This document shows positions 1 through 8,497 of a DNA stretch of 64,000 bases, piece after piece (the first letter of the stretch is position 1; each line of letters begins with the position of its first letter). The notes beneath the pieces are model-generated. The model did no database searches and was not told where the DNA came from. It saw only the letters and a program-made list of their open reading frames with translations. Origin of the DNA: Qipengyuania vesicularis (GTDB lineage: Bacteria > Pseudomonadota > Alphaproteobacteria > Sphingomonadales > Sphingomonadaceae). The DNA lies in the NCBI RefSeq assembly GCF_019711415.1, contig NZ_JAIGNJ010000004.1, positions 234,703-298,702 on the forward strand, read 5' to 3'. The translations under genes and the position numbers were made by a program.

Positions 1-1
1 G

Positions 2-934
2 ATCGACGTAACCAAGCGGCTTATCGCTCAGAACCCGCAGGCGCTCCAGCTCGCCCTGACTGCCGACGATGTAGAGGCCGCCGTTGCGGAAGGGCGTATC
101 GCTTCGCTCATGGGTATGGAAGGCGGCCATTCGATCGGAAACAGCCTCGCCGTGCTGCGCCAGATGTACGACCTTGGCGCGCGCTACATGACGATCACGC
201 ATGGCAAGACGCTAGACTGGGCCGACAGTGCCACCGATGCCCCGCGCCATGATGGCCTCAATGCGTTCGGGATGGACGTGGTGCGTGAGATGAACAGGAT
301 CGGCATGCTCGTCGATCTCAGTCACGTCAGCGAGGCAGCGATGCATGATGCGCTCGATGCAGCCCGCGCGCCGGTCATCTTCAGCCACTCAGGGGCGAGG
401 GCGATCAACGGTCATCTTCGCAATGTGCCTGACAGCGTGCTCCAGCGGCTTCCGCTCAATGGCGGAGTGGTGATGGTCGTTGCGCTGCCGTGGTTTCTCA
501 ACGAGGAGCTGCGCCAGCATGCGGCGAGCAAGGCTGCCGAGAAGGCCCGTCTCGAAGCGCTCTATTCGGGCCTGCCCGACCAGGTCGAAGCCCTGATGGC
601 GAAATGGGATGCCGAGAACCGTCAACCGGTCTCGACCATTTCCGACATGGCGGACCACATCGATCACATCCGCGATGTGGCGGGGATCGACTATATCGGC
701 ATCGGCGGAGACTACGACGGCATGCCGCACGGTCCGGTCGGAATGGAAGACGTCTCAGGTTATCCGGCGCTGTTCGTCGAGCTGGCGCGGCGCGGGTATT
801 CGCAGGAAGAGCTTGAGAAGATCTCCATGCGCAATGTGCTGCGGGTGATGCGCGAAGCGGAAGCCTATGCCGCGAGCCAGACAGGTGCGAGGCCGATCGA
901 ATATCCCGCCGGCGGAGACCGCGACGCGGACTGA
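2..934 (+). CDS. Membrane (renal-type) dipeptidase, family M19, 5' end outside window
   Basis: The frame is open from base 2, so the gene starts upstream and about 310 C-terminal residues are seen. M19 enzymes are zinc TIM-barrel peptidases that hydrolyse dipeptides. Visible family signatures are GMEGG (bridging Glu), DLSHVS and FSHSGAR (metal-binding His residues) and GIGGDYDG (catalytic-site Asp) near the C-terminus. The N-terminal HxD metal motif and any signal peptide lie outside the window. An internal ATG at 110 is not the true start because conserved barrel sequence precedes it. The gene ends 25 bases before the stop of a convergent small gene. Confidence 0.9.
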   Translation: MDVTKRLIAQNPQALQLALTADDVEAAVAEGRIASLMGMEGGHSIGNSLAVLRQMYDLGARYMTITHGKTLDWADSATDAPRHDGLNAFGMDVVREMNRIGMLVDLSHVSEAAMHDALDAARAPVIFSHSGARAINGHLRNVPDSVLQRLPLNGGVVMVVALPWFLNEELRQHAASKAAEKARLEALYSGLPDQVEALMAKWDAENRQPVSTISDMADHIDHIRDVAGIDYIGIGGDYDGMPHGPVGMEDVSGYPALFVELARRGYSQEELEKISMRNVLRVMREAEAYAASQTGARPIEYPAGGDRDAD

Positions 935-958
935 TCCGCGGGCGCGCTGGGGCTATCT

Positions 959-1186
959 TCAGTCCTGCGCTTCGAGCTCGCTACCGCGCTTGAGCACTTC
1001 GTCGCCGTCTTCCTGCTTGATCAGGTAGGCGGGGTTCTCCTCGTCACCATCCTTGGTGACCTCGGTGCCCTGGAGGGTACGGGTGACCTCGCGCTCGAAG
1101 CGCTCCGTGATCTGTCCCTTTCCCTTGCCATTGCCCCAATCCCACTGGACGTACTGGTCCGTCTGGAAACTGTTCGAATTGCTCAT
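959..1186 (-). CDS. DUF2945 / HVA-type TUDOR-like small protein
   Basis: A 75-residue acidic protein whose pattern fits the DUF2945 (hypervirulence-associated TUDOR-like) family: a start resembling QYVQWDWGNGKGKGQ, a strand rich in T/V, then NPAYLIKQEDG and a short charged C-terminus. Members are small beta-barrel proteins of unknown biochemical role, often in stress-related settings. It has no signal peptide or membrane segment. It lies downstream of, and on the same strand as, the single-pass membrane protein ending at 1210, with a 23-base gap, so the two may be cotranscribed. Confidence 0.75.
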   Translation of the reverse strand: MSNSNSFQTDQYVQWDWGNGKGKGQITERFEREVTRTLQGTEVTKDGDEENPAYLIKQEDGDEVLKRGSELEAQD

Positions 1187-1209
1187 GCGACCATGCTCCT
1201 ACGCTGCGA

Positions 1210-1503
1210 TCAGTCTTCGGTGGTTGTCGGCTCTTCCAGATCGGGCACGCCGACTTCCTCGCTCGGCACGCCGACGATGCTGTCGGTGCCGTCGCCTTCC
1301 TCTGCCATCGATCGGATCTCACCGCTGACCGTGGCCTCTTCCTCTACGTCGCCCTGCATCATTGCCGGGACGATCCAGACGACCGACATCAGGATGATCG
1401 CCAGCAGCAGGCCGCCGGCTAGAACCCAGCGTACGACGCCTTCCTTCGAGCCACCACTGGCTTCGGTTGCCGAAACGTGGACTTCATCGCCCTCTTTATG
1501 CAT
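1210..1503 (-). CDS. Hypothetical single-pass membrane protein
   Basis: A 97-residue protein with a short hydrophilic N-terminus, one strong membrane span at about residues 26-49 (from WVLAGGLLLAII to WIVPAMM) and an acidic, disordered-looking C-terminal tail rich in Glu, Asp and Thr. I do not recognise a family. It lies between dapD upstream and the DUF2945 gene downstream, all on the minus strand. The coding frame has the GC-rich third positions of its neighbours, which supports a real gene. Confidence 0.6.
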   Translation of the reverse strand: MHKEGDEVHVSATEASGGSKEGVVRWVLAGGLLLAIILMSVVWIVPAMMQGDVEEEATVSGEIRSMAEEGDGTDSIVGVPSEEVGVPDLEEPTTTED

Positions 1504-1574
1504 TTGCCAAACTCCCTGAGTATCGCGATCCCGCGGGTTTCAGGCAGTTCTACGGTCAAATTGGGCGAATGTTC

Positions 1575-2399
1575 CTAGTCGCGCAGGAGGTCGTTGATCC
1601 CGGTCTTCTCACGAGTCTGCGCATCGACCGTCTTGACGATGACTGCGCAGGCTAGGCCGGGGCCACCGTCCTTGCCTGGCAGGGTCCCGGGAACGACCAC
1701 CGAGAAGGGCGGCAGGTGACCGCGGATCACCTCGCCGGTGTCGCGATAGACGATCTTGGTCGACTGGGTGATGAAGACGCCCATCGAGACAACGCAGCCT
1801 TCGCCCACGATCACGCCTTCGACGATTTCGCTGCGTGCGCCGATGAAGCAATTGTCGCCGATGATGGTCGGGTTGGCCTGCATCGGTTCGAGCACCCCGC
1901 CAATGCCTGCGCCGGCCGAGATATGGCAGTTCTCGCCGATCTGGGCGCAGCTACCGATGCTCGCCCAGGTATCGACCATTGTCCCCTTGCTGACATAGGC
2001 GCCGATGTTGACGAAGCTCGGCATCAGCACGCAGCCGGGCGCGATATAAGCGCCTTCGCGGGCGACGGCGCCCGGCACGACGCGAAAACCTGCTGCGCGG
2101 AACTTGGTATCGTCCCAGCCGGCAAACTTGCTGGGCACCTTGTCGAAGGCGGGATGACCGGCGCTGCCGCCTTCCATCACGCGGTTGTCGTTGAGGCGGA
2201 AGGAGAGCAGCACGGCTTTCTTCAGCCACTGGTTGACGTGCCAGCCACCCTTGCCGTCGGGCTCGGCGACCCGGCCCTCACCGCTATCGAGCAGGGCCAG
2301 CGCAGCATTTACCGCCTCGCGCACGTCGGTGGACCCCGGCGTGACATTGGCGCGGTCTTCCCACGCGGCTTCGATGCGATTTTCGAGGTCGGCGCTCAT
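1575..2399 (-). CDS. dapD: 2,3,4,5-tetrahydropyridine-2,6-dicarboxylate N-succinyltransferase
   Basis: DapD transfers succinyl from succinyl-CoA to tetrahydrodipicolinate in the succinylase branch of lysine/meso-diaminopimelate synthesis, in the cytosol. The 274-residue length is typical. The N-terminal helical domain carries [20 protein letters not shown], and the C-terminal half is a left-handed beta helix of hexapeptide repeats ([46 protein letters not shown]). The ATG at 2399 begins a standard DapD N-terminus. No other dap gene is next to it here. Confidence 0.97.
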   Translation of the reverse strand: MSADLENRIEAAWEDRANVTPGSTDVREAVNAALALLDSGEGRVAEPDGKGGWHVNQWLKKAVLLSFRLNDNRVMEGGSAGHPAFDKVPSKFAGWDDTKFRAAGFRVVPGAVAREGAYIAPGCVLMPSFVNIGAYVSKGTMVDTWASIGSCAQIGENCHISAGAGIGGVLEPMQANPTIIGDNCFIGARSEIVEGVIVGEGCVVSMGVFITQSTKIVYRDTGEVIRGHLPPFSVVVPGTLPGKDGGPGLACAVIVKTVDAQTREKTGINDLLRD

Positions 2400-2446
2400 G
2401 CTGGTCTCCGTTGAATGACGGAGAGGTCGTTAGCAGCGTGGGCGCG

Positions 2447-3532
2447 CTAGTCCATCCCTGCCGCCACGGCGAATTCGTAGGCGCGGTCGACCAGCGGGCC
2501 GACGCGCTCGCTCATGGCCTTGGCGTGGGCGCTGGACGCGGTGCCATCTATCACGCGCTTCTTGATGCCCTGCATGATGCCAGCGAGCCGGAAGAGGTTG
2601 TAAGCGAAATACCAGTCCATCGGCGGGACGGGATAGCCGGTCCTCGCCACATACCGGTCGACCGCCTCGTCCTGCGACGGGATACCCAACTCTTCGAGGT
2701 CAAGGCCCAGGAGTCCTGCTCTTCCATCATGGGGATTGTGCCAGTTGAGCATGAGATAGCTGAAATCGGCGATGGGATCGCCGAGGGTCGAAAGCTCCCA
2801 GTCGAGCACGGCAAGGACCTTGTTCTCTTCCTTCTCGAAAATCATGTTGTCGAGCCGGTAGTCGCCATGGACCACGCTGCTTTCATGCTGCGGCGGGATG
2901 GTCTGCGGCAGCCATTCGATCAGCCGCTCCATCTTGGGCATGTGCTCGGTCTCCGAGAGCTTGTACTGCTTCGACCAGCGCGCGATTTGACGTGCACAGT
3001 AATCAGTCGGCTTGCCATAATCGCCAAGGCCAATCTCGTCCGGCTTGCGTAGGTGGAGTTCGGCCATGGTGTCGATCATGGCATTATAGATTTCGCGGCG
3101 CTCTTCGGGCGAATTGTTCGGCAGCGCGCCGTTCCACAGACTGCGTCCATCGGCGAGGCCCATGACGAAGAACTTCGATCCGACGACATCTGGGTCTTCG
3201 CAGAGGCCGTAGGTCTTCGGCACGGGGAAGCCGGTGGGCCCGAGTGCGTGCATGGCCTTGTACTCGCGGTCGACCGCATGCGCGCTCGGTAACAATTTGC
3301 CGAAGGGCTGGCGGCGCAAAACATATGAGCGACCCGGCGTGTCGATGCGGTATGTCGGGTTCGACTGGCCGCCCTTGAACTTCGAATAGGAAATCGGGCC
3401 TTCGAACCCTTCGACATGGGCTTCGAACCATGCGGTCAGCCTGTCCATGTCGAGCTGGTCGCGTTCCGGCACGTCGATCGTGCCGACCATTTCCTTTTCA
3501 AAATCGATATCGGGCATGCCGGTCTCTGCCAT
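2447..3532 (-). CDS. APH-fold phosphotransferase, ACAD-associated (LvaA / ACAD10-11 kinase-domain type)
   Basis: A 361-residue aminoglycoside-phosphotransferase-fold kinase. The catalytic loop is VVHGDYRLDN and the metal-binding segment is AVLDWELSTLGDP, both intact. The start is the ATG at 3532, whose A is shared with the stop of the alcohol dehydrogenase gene (TGATG); a longer open frame upstream of it is only a shadow of that gene. Third in a tight unit with an acyl-CoA dehydrogenase and the alcohol dehydrogenase. Known relatives next to, or fused to, such dehydrogenases phosphorylate 4-hydroxyacyl-CoAs (LvaA, ACAD10/11). By context I infer a hydroxyacyl-CoA kinase, not an antibiotic-resistance enzyme; the substrate is unproven. 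Confidence 0.88.
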   Translation of the reverse strand: MAETGMPDIDFEKEMVGTIDVPERDQLDMDRLTAWFEAHVEGFEGPISYSKFKGGQSNPTYRIDTPGRSYVLRRQPFGKLLPSAHAVDREYKAMHALGPTGFPVPKTYGLCEDPDVVGSKFFVMGLADGRSLWNGALPNNSPEERREIYNAMIDTMAELHLRKPDEIGLGDYGKPTDYCARQIARWSKQYKLSETEHMPKMERLIEWLPQTIPPQHESSVVHGDYRLDNMIFEKEENKVLAVLDWELSTLGDPIADFSYLMLNWHNPHDGRAGLLGLDLEELGIPSQDEAVDRYVARTGYPVPPMDWYFAYNLFRLAGIMQGIKKRVIDGTASSAHAKAMSERVGPLVDRAYEFAVAAGMD

Positions 3533-4620
3533 CAGTCGAACACCACCACGCTGCGGGCAGACGTGCCCTGTTTCATCTTCTCGAAGCCATCGTTGATCTT
3601 CTCGAGCGGGATGCGCTCGGCGATGATCGTGTCGAGATCGAGCAGGCCGCGCATATAGAAATCGACGAGGCGCGGCAGGTCGACCGGGAAGTGGTTCATC
3701 CCCATGATCGCGCCTTGCAGCTTCTTGCCGGACAAGAGGTCCATCGCGCCGAGGCCGACCTTGCAGTCGAGCGGCATCATGCCGAGTATCGTTGCGGTAC
3801 CGCCACGGCGAAGGATCTTCACCGCGAGGTCGGCCGAAGCTTGCCTGCCGACTGCCTCGATGGCGTGATGGACACCGCCGCCGGATATCTTCATCACCTC
3901 GTCGACGGCGTTGTCCGCCATGGCATCGACCGTGTGCGTTGCGCCGAGAACTTCGGCGAGATCGCGCTTCTCCTTGATCGGGTCGATCGCGATGACCTTG
4001 CCGGCTCCCGCAATCTTCGCGGCATTGATCGCTGCCAGCCCCACACCGCCGCAACCGACGACCGCTACGGTCTCACCTGGTACGACCGAGCAGGCGTTGA
4101 AGATCGTGCCTGCGCCCGTGGTCACCGCGCAGCCGATCACCGCCGCGCGGTCCAGTGGCATATCCTTGTCAATGGCGACGCAGGCGTGCTCGTGGATCAG
4201 CATCTGCTCGGCAAAAGCCGAGAGGTTGAGCATTTGCGCAACCGGACCGCTGCCGTCGGCACGCATGATGCGCGGCGCGGCGTCCTGCGCGCGGCGCGTG
4301 TCTGCACCCATGCACAGGGCCATGCGGCCGGTCACGCAGAACTCGCAATGGCCGCAGAAAGCGGAGAGGCAGGAGACCACGTGGTCTCCCGGCTTCACCG
4401 TCTTCACCTCACTGCCGACCGCGCGCACCACGCCTGCCGCCTCGTGGCCGGGAATGGCTGGAAGCGGGTGTGGGTAGGTGCCCTCGATAAAGTGCAGATC
4501 AGAGTGGCAAAGCCCGCAGGCCTTGGTGTCGATCAGCACTTCATGCGGGGCCGGATCGGCGAGTTCGACCTCGCCGATCGTGAGTCCGCCGACAGCTTCG
4601 AGAATGGCCGCTTTCGCCAT
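3532..4620 (-). CDS. Zinc-dependent alcohol dehydrogenase (MDR family)
   Basis: A 362-residue medium-chain dehydrogenase/reductase. The catalytic zinc ligand region is GLCHSDLHF plus PGHEAAG. A structural-zinc lobe with cysteines follows (FCGHCEFC then ALC). The Rossmann turn is VVGCGGVGLAAI. It oxidises an alcohol (possibly a CoA-bound or free hydroxy compound) with NAD(P). The TGA of the acyl-CoA dehydrogenase overlaps its ATG at 4620, and its own stop overlaps the phosphotransferase start, so the three are translationally coupled. Substrate is not evident from sequence. Confidence 0.92.
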   Translation of the reverse strand: MAKAAILEAVGGLTIGEVELADPAPHEVLIDTKACGLCHSDLHFIEGTYPHPLPAIPGHEAAGVVRAVGSEVKTVKPGDHVVSCLSAFCGHCEFCVTGRMALCMGADTRRAQDAAPRIMRADGSGPVAQMLNLSAFAEQMLIHEHACVAIDKDMPLDRAAVIGCAVTTGAGTIFNACSVVPGETVAVVGCGGVGLAAINAAKIAGAGKVIAIDPIKEKRDLAEVLGATHTVDAMADNAVDEVMKISGGGVHHAIEAVGRQASADLAVKILRRGGTATILGMMPLDCKVGLGAMDLLSGKKLQGAIMGMNHFPVDLPRLVDFYMRGLLDLDTIIAERIPLEKINDGFEKMKQGTSARSVVVFD

Positions 4621-5954
4621 CAGCGTGTCGCCCCCATGTCGCCCGAGCTGAGGTTTGCATTGCCGTCGGTCGGCGCCTTGCCGTCACGCAGCGCGTTGGC
4701 GGTCGGGCCTTCCTGCGGCATGTGCTTGGCGAATTCCATCCGCGCGATCGAGCGGGCGTGTACCTCGTCGGGACCATCGGCCAGGCGCAGCGTGCGCTGA
4801 TGGGCGTAGGCGTTGGCGAGGCCGTAATCGTCGGAAACGCCCCCACCGCCATGCGCCTGGATGGCATCGTCGATGATCTTAAGCGCCATATTGGGCGCCT
4901 GCACCTTGATCATGGCAATTTCCTGCTTGGCGGCCTTGTTGCCGACCTTGTCCATCATGTCGGCTGCCTTGAGGCAGAGCAGGCGGGTCATGTCGATGTC
5001 GATGCGGGCACGCGCCACGCGCTCTTCCCAGACCGAGTGCTTGTAGATCGGCTTGCCGAACGCCTCGCGCTCCTGCAGCCGCTTGCACATCTTGTGGAGC
5101 GCTTCTTCCGCGACACCGATGGTGCGCATGCAGTGATGGATGCGGCCCGGGCCGAGGCGGCCCTGCGCGATCTCGAAGCCGCGTCCTTCGCCCAGCAGCA
5201 TGTTGGTGACGGGCACGCGAACATCCTTCAGTTCGACTTCCATGTGCCCGTGCGGCGCATCGTCATATCCGAACACTGGCAGGTGACGCAGGATGTTCAC
5301 ACCGGGCGCATCCATCGGCATCAGGATCATCGATTGCTGCGCATGGCGACCGGCAGAGAAATCGGTCTTGCCCATGACGATGGCGACCTTGCAACGCGGA
5401 TCGCCCACGCCCGAAGACCACCACTTGCGCCCGTTGATGACGTATTCGTCGCCATCACGCTCGATCCGGCATTCGATGTTCGTCGCGTCCGACGACGCGG
5501 TGAAGGGCTCGGTCATCAGGAAGGCTGAACGGATTTCACCATTCATCAGCGGGGTGAGCCACTTCTCCTTCTGTTCACGCGTGCCGTAGCGATGGAATAC
5601 TTCCATATTGCCGGTGTCAGGCGCGGAGCAGTTGAAGACTTCGGAGGCAAATCCGATACGGCCCATTTCCTCGGCGCAGAGCGCGTATTCGAGATTGGTC
5701 AGTCCCGGACCTTCGAAATCGTAGGTCTCGTCGACATGGTGGTGGCCGTCGTTGCGCGGCGGCATGAAGAGGTTCCAGATGCCTTCGCCCTTGGCCTTGG
5801 CCTTGAGGTCCTCGACCACCTGGATAACCTTCCAGCGCTCGCCCTCGGCATCCTGCGCCTTGTAGGTGGGAACTGCCGGGCGGACGTGGTCCTCGATGAA
5901 ATTCTTCACCCGGTCGCGCCAGTAGACTTGCCTTTCGGTGGGCTGGAAATCCAT
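4620..5954 (-). CDS. Acyl-CoA dehydrogenase, ACAD10/11-LvaC type
   Basis: A 444-residue FAD-dependent acyl-CoA dehydrogenase. Mid-domain signatures include [15 protein letters not shown] and [11 protein letters not shown]; the C-terminal domain has [12 protein letters not shown] and [12 protein letters not shown]. At the position where most family members carry the catalytic Glu before a GT, this one reads LADGPDEVH, the pattern of the ACAD10/11 subgroup, with Asp in place of Glu. It is first of a three-gene overlapping unit with an alcohol dehydrogenase and an APH-fold kinase. That pairing suggests 4-hydroxyacyl-CoA turnover rather than ordinary fatty-acid desaturation. Confidence 0.92.
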   Translation of the reverse strand: MDFQPTERQVYWRDRVKNFIEDHVRPAVPTYKAQDAEGERWKVIQVVEDLKAKAKGEGIWNLFMPPRNDGHHHVDETYDFEGPGLTNLEYALCAEEMGRIGFASEVFNCSAPDTGNMEVFHRYGTREQKEKWLTPLMNGEIRSAFLMTEPFTASSDATNIECRIERDGDEYVINGRKWWSSGVGDPRCKVAIVMGKTDFSAGRHAQQSMILMPMDAPGVNILRHLPVFGYDDAPHGHMEVELKDVRVPVTNMLLGEGRGFEIAQGRLGPGRIHHCMRTIGVAEEALHKMCKRLQEREAFGKPIYKHSVWEERVARARIDIDMTRLLCLKAADMMDKVGNKAAKQEIAMIKVQAPNMALKIIDDAIQAHGGGGVSDDYGLANAYAHQRTLRLADGPDEVHARSIARMEFAKHMPQEGPTANALRDGKAPTDGNANLSSGDMGATR

Positions 5955-6041
5955 CGTATCGTTCCTCTTCTTTCAATTCGGTTGCGGCTTGAAACTGGCA
6001 TAGGTGCCAGCGCCTCGCCAAGTGGATTCTGTATCAGTTCT

Positions 6042-7478
6042 TCAGGGCACGATCGTGCCCGCGTCGATATCGCCCCTTGCCGCAGCGTCGAGCGCCTTGA
6101 GGCGTGCTTCGTGACTCGCCCGGTCGATCGGGAAGCGACCGAGCCAATAAGCTGCGGTAAGCGCGAGCACGACAGTAACGACGCCGTATAGCAGCAGCAT
6201 GTCGCGCAGTACCTCGAACGGAACCTCGCCCGGCGTCGCCCCCTCGGGCATGCCGGCGAGGTTGATGATCTGTCCGGTCAGCAGGATGCCGACGCCCGTT
6301 GCGCATTTCTGCACGAACCAGTTGCCCGAATAGAAGCTTCCTTCCGCCCTGCGCCCGGTTCTCTCCTGATAGGCCTCGACGATCTCGGCGATCATCGAGG
6401 AGCCGGAGATCATCACAACGATGCCGAAAAGGTTTGCGACGACGAGGAAGGCAAACACCAGCGTGGTCGACTGGACCGAACCGGGTGTCGGCCAGAATCC
6501 ACCGATGAAAAGGGCGTAGGGTGCGAGCGCCAGTACCATGGCGACCAGTGATCCGATCACCGCGCTCCTTGCCTTGCCCCAATGGCGGTGCATCGGGCCA
6601 ACCACGAAGAACATGATGACCACGCTGACGAACAGGGCGATCGGGTAAATGATCAGCTCTATCCGCTCGAACTGCCAGACGAAGAGATTGACGTAGTTCG
6701 TGATCGAGAACGTCATGCCCTGGTTGACGTAGGCTGCCAGCCCGCCCAGCGCGAAAATGATGAAGGCCCTTTCCGAGAAGGCGTCGTGTATCTCGGAAAA
6801 GCTCTTGGCCAGCGAGAAGGGCGGAGGGCGTGTGTCAGGCAGCTTCGCTACCAAGTAGTGCTGGCCGACTGCAGAACCGACGACCGAAATGAAGATCATC
6901 ACGGCACCGAATATGCCGAACATTGAATATCCATCTGCTTGAAGCATGCCTTCTGGACCGGGCATGAAGACAGTGTAGGCCAACAGCATCATGATGATGC
7001 CCCCGATCCATCCCGACAGGTAGCGATAGCGGAACAGCGTTGTACGTTCGTCGTAATCGGCGGTGATTTCGGGTACGAGGCTGACCGAGGGCACCTCGCA
7101 GGCGGACAGCAATATGCGCACGACGATCGCTATTCCGAGCAATTCCCAGAAGCTCGGTGTGCCGTCGATTGCGGGGTTCCAGAGCACCGCCCAGGCCAGC
7201 GCCAATGGCAGCGCCGCTGCATAGAGCCAAGGCAACCTGCGCCCCCAACGCGTATAGGTGCGATCGGATAGATTGCCGAGGATCGGGTCGATCACTGCAT
7301 CGACCAGCAGTGCCGCGCCCAGCGCCAGGCTCACTAGTCCGGCATCCATGCCGAGCACCTGATTGTAGAAGATCAGAAGGAAGAAGGAGAAGCCGCTGTC
7401 CTTCACCCCGAAAGCGACCGCCCCGAAGCCGTGGATGAACTTCAGCTTCTGGGGAAGGGGGCCGTCGACAAATGCCAT
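6042..7478 (-). CDS. MFS transporter of the GPH (melibiose/glycoside-cation symporter) type
   Basis: A 478-residue, approximately 12-span inner-membrane permease. Early loops carry DPILGNLSDRTYTRWGRRLPW, a hallmark of the GPH/MelB-like MFS group. Two six-helix halves are separated by a cytoplasmic loop near residues 200-230 with charged residues. The ATG at 7478 overlaps the TGA of the upstream SDR gene (TGATG), so the two form an operon. Substrate is unknown; by context it may import the compound degraded by the surrounding dehydrogenases. Confidence 0.88.
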   Translation of the reverse strand: MAFVDGPLPQKLKFIHGFGAVAFGVKDSGFSFFLLIFYNQVLGMDAGLVSLALGAALLVDAVIDPILGNLSDRTYTRWGRRLPWLYAAALPLALAWAVLWNPAIDGTPSFWELLGIAIVVRILLSACEVPSVSLVPEITADYDERTTLFRYRYLSGWIGGIIMMLLAYTVFMPGPEGMLQADGYSMFGIFGAVMIFISVVGSAVGQHYLVAKLPDTRPPPFSLAKSFSEIHDAFSERAFIIFALGGLAAYVNQGMTFSITNYVNLFVWQFERIELIIYPIALFVSVVIMFFVVGPMHRHWGKARSAVIGSLVAMVLALAPYALFIGGFWPTPGSVQSTTLVFAFLVVANLFGIVVMISGSSMIAEIVEAYQERTGRRAEGSFYSGNWFVQKCATGVGILLTGQIINLAGMPEGATPGEVPFEVLRDMLLLYGVVTVVLALTAAYWLGRFPIDRASHEARLKALDAAARGDIDAGTIVP

Positions 7479-8329
7479 CAGCCTTGGCCTTGCGCCTGTT
7501 TCTCCATCGCTTCAAGCGCCTCGAACATGCCGGGGGTTTCCGGATCCCAGCTGTGCCGTGGACCAAGCGTGATGCCGCCGTCGACCAGCATCGATGCACC
7601 GGTCATGAAGCTGGCCGCATCGCTGGCGAGAAAAGCCACCGCTTCGGCAATGTCGCGCGGCTGGCCGCCGCGCATGACCGGCTGGGCATTGGACGACATC
7701 TGCGCGATTGCCGCTTTAGCCATATCGACCATCTGATCGGGCACTTCGAGCGAAGAGGTGAAGATGTTGGTGTTGATGAAGCCGGGCTGGACCGCGTTCA
7801 CACGGATACCGTACTGGGCAAGGTCTGTCGCGGCGCACTTGGTGAGGTGCAGCACGCCCGCCTTTGCAACGGCGTAGGCGGTTGGTGAATAGCCCGGGCC
7901 CACGGCAGCGACGCTGGAGACATTGACGACGCTCGCGCCCTTGCGGCCTTTCATGTGCGGTACGGCGTAGCGAATACCCATCGCCACCGAACGCAGCAGG
8001 AGGTCCATCGTGCGGTCCCATTCCTCGGGCTGGATCTCCGAGATGTCGGGCCGCGCTCCGCCCGCTCCTGCATTATTGAAGACCACGTCGATCCCGCCGG
8101 TCTCTTCCGCCGCGCCGTCCATCAGCTTGCGGATGTCCTCGGTCGAGCAGACGTCGCAGTGGCGATAGCGGACATCGCCCTCAGTCTCGCTCTCCAGCGC
8201 CTTGCCTCCGGCATCGTCGATGTCCGAAGCGAACACGGTGGCGCCTTCGCTGGCGAACAGCCGTGTGGCCTCCGCTCCGATACCTGACGCCGCGCCGGTG
8301 ATGATCACCGTCTTGCCGCTGAATCGCAT
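7478..8329 (-). CDS. SDR family NAD(P)-dependent oxidoreductase
   Basis: A 283-residue classical short-chain dehydrogenase/reductase. It has the cofactor motif TGAASGIGAEA at the N-terminus, NNAGAGG, catalytic Ser in VVNVSSVAAVG, and the YAVAK pair of Tyr and Lys. It is first in a two-gene unit with the MFS transporter, to which its stop is fused. The divergent region upstream (8330-8497) contains an ACGT-NN-ACG box at 8377, so it is probably co-regulated with the plus-strand acyl-CoA dehydrogenase genes. Substrate unknown. Confidence 0.92.
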   Translation of the reverse strand: MRFSGKTVIITGAASGIGAEATRLFASEGATVFASDIDDAGGKALESETEGDVRYRHCDVCSTEDIRKLMDGAAEETGGIDVVFNNAGAGGARPDISEIQPEEWDRTMDLLLRSVAMGIRYAVPHMKGRKGASVVNVSSVAAVGPGYSPTAYAVAKAGVLHLTKCAATDLAQYGIRVNAVQPGFINTNIFTSSLEVPDQMVDMAKAAIAQMSSNAQPVMRGGQPRDIAEAVAFLASDAASFMTGASMLVDGGITLGPRHSWDPETPGMFEALEAMEKQAQGQG

Positions 8330-8376
8330 GTCTCTCTCCCGGAATTCCTCGGTTCCAAGCTTAGGGAAGCTGCCCC

Positions 8377-8390
8377 TTACGTCAACGCAA
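8377..8390. promoter_or_regulatory. Candidate operator box 1 in divergent beta-oxidation promoter region
   Basis: TTACGTCAACGCAA, 47 bases before the SDR start. It shares the ACGT-NN-ACG core with a second box at 8456 next to the acyl-CoA dehydrogenase start. The core resembles, from memory, the palindrome bound by MerR-family LiuR-type regulators of acyl-CoA catabolism. No such regulator gene is in this window. Confidence 0.4.
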
Positions 8391-8455
8391 ACCGGCTGAC
8401 GCTACGGCATCGCGCCCCGCCATCATCGCCCTTGCGGGAGCGGCGCGAATCACCC

Positions 8456-8470
8456 TAACGTAAACGTCAA
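8456..8470. promoter_or_regulatory. Candidate operator box 2 in divergent beta-oxidation promoter region
   Basis: TAACGTAAACGTCAA, 27 bases before the acyl-CoA dehydrogenase start at 8498. It has two ACGT half-sites separated by two bases and is the better of the two copies in this gap. Its position just upstream of the start codon would suit repression. Regulator identity is inferred only from motif resemblance. Confidence 0.45.
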
Positions 8471-8497
8471 CTGGAAGACACGAGAGAGGAGTCGGAC

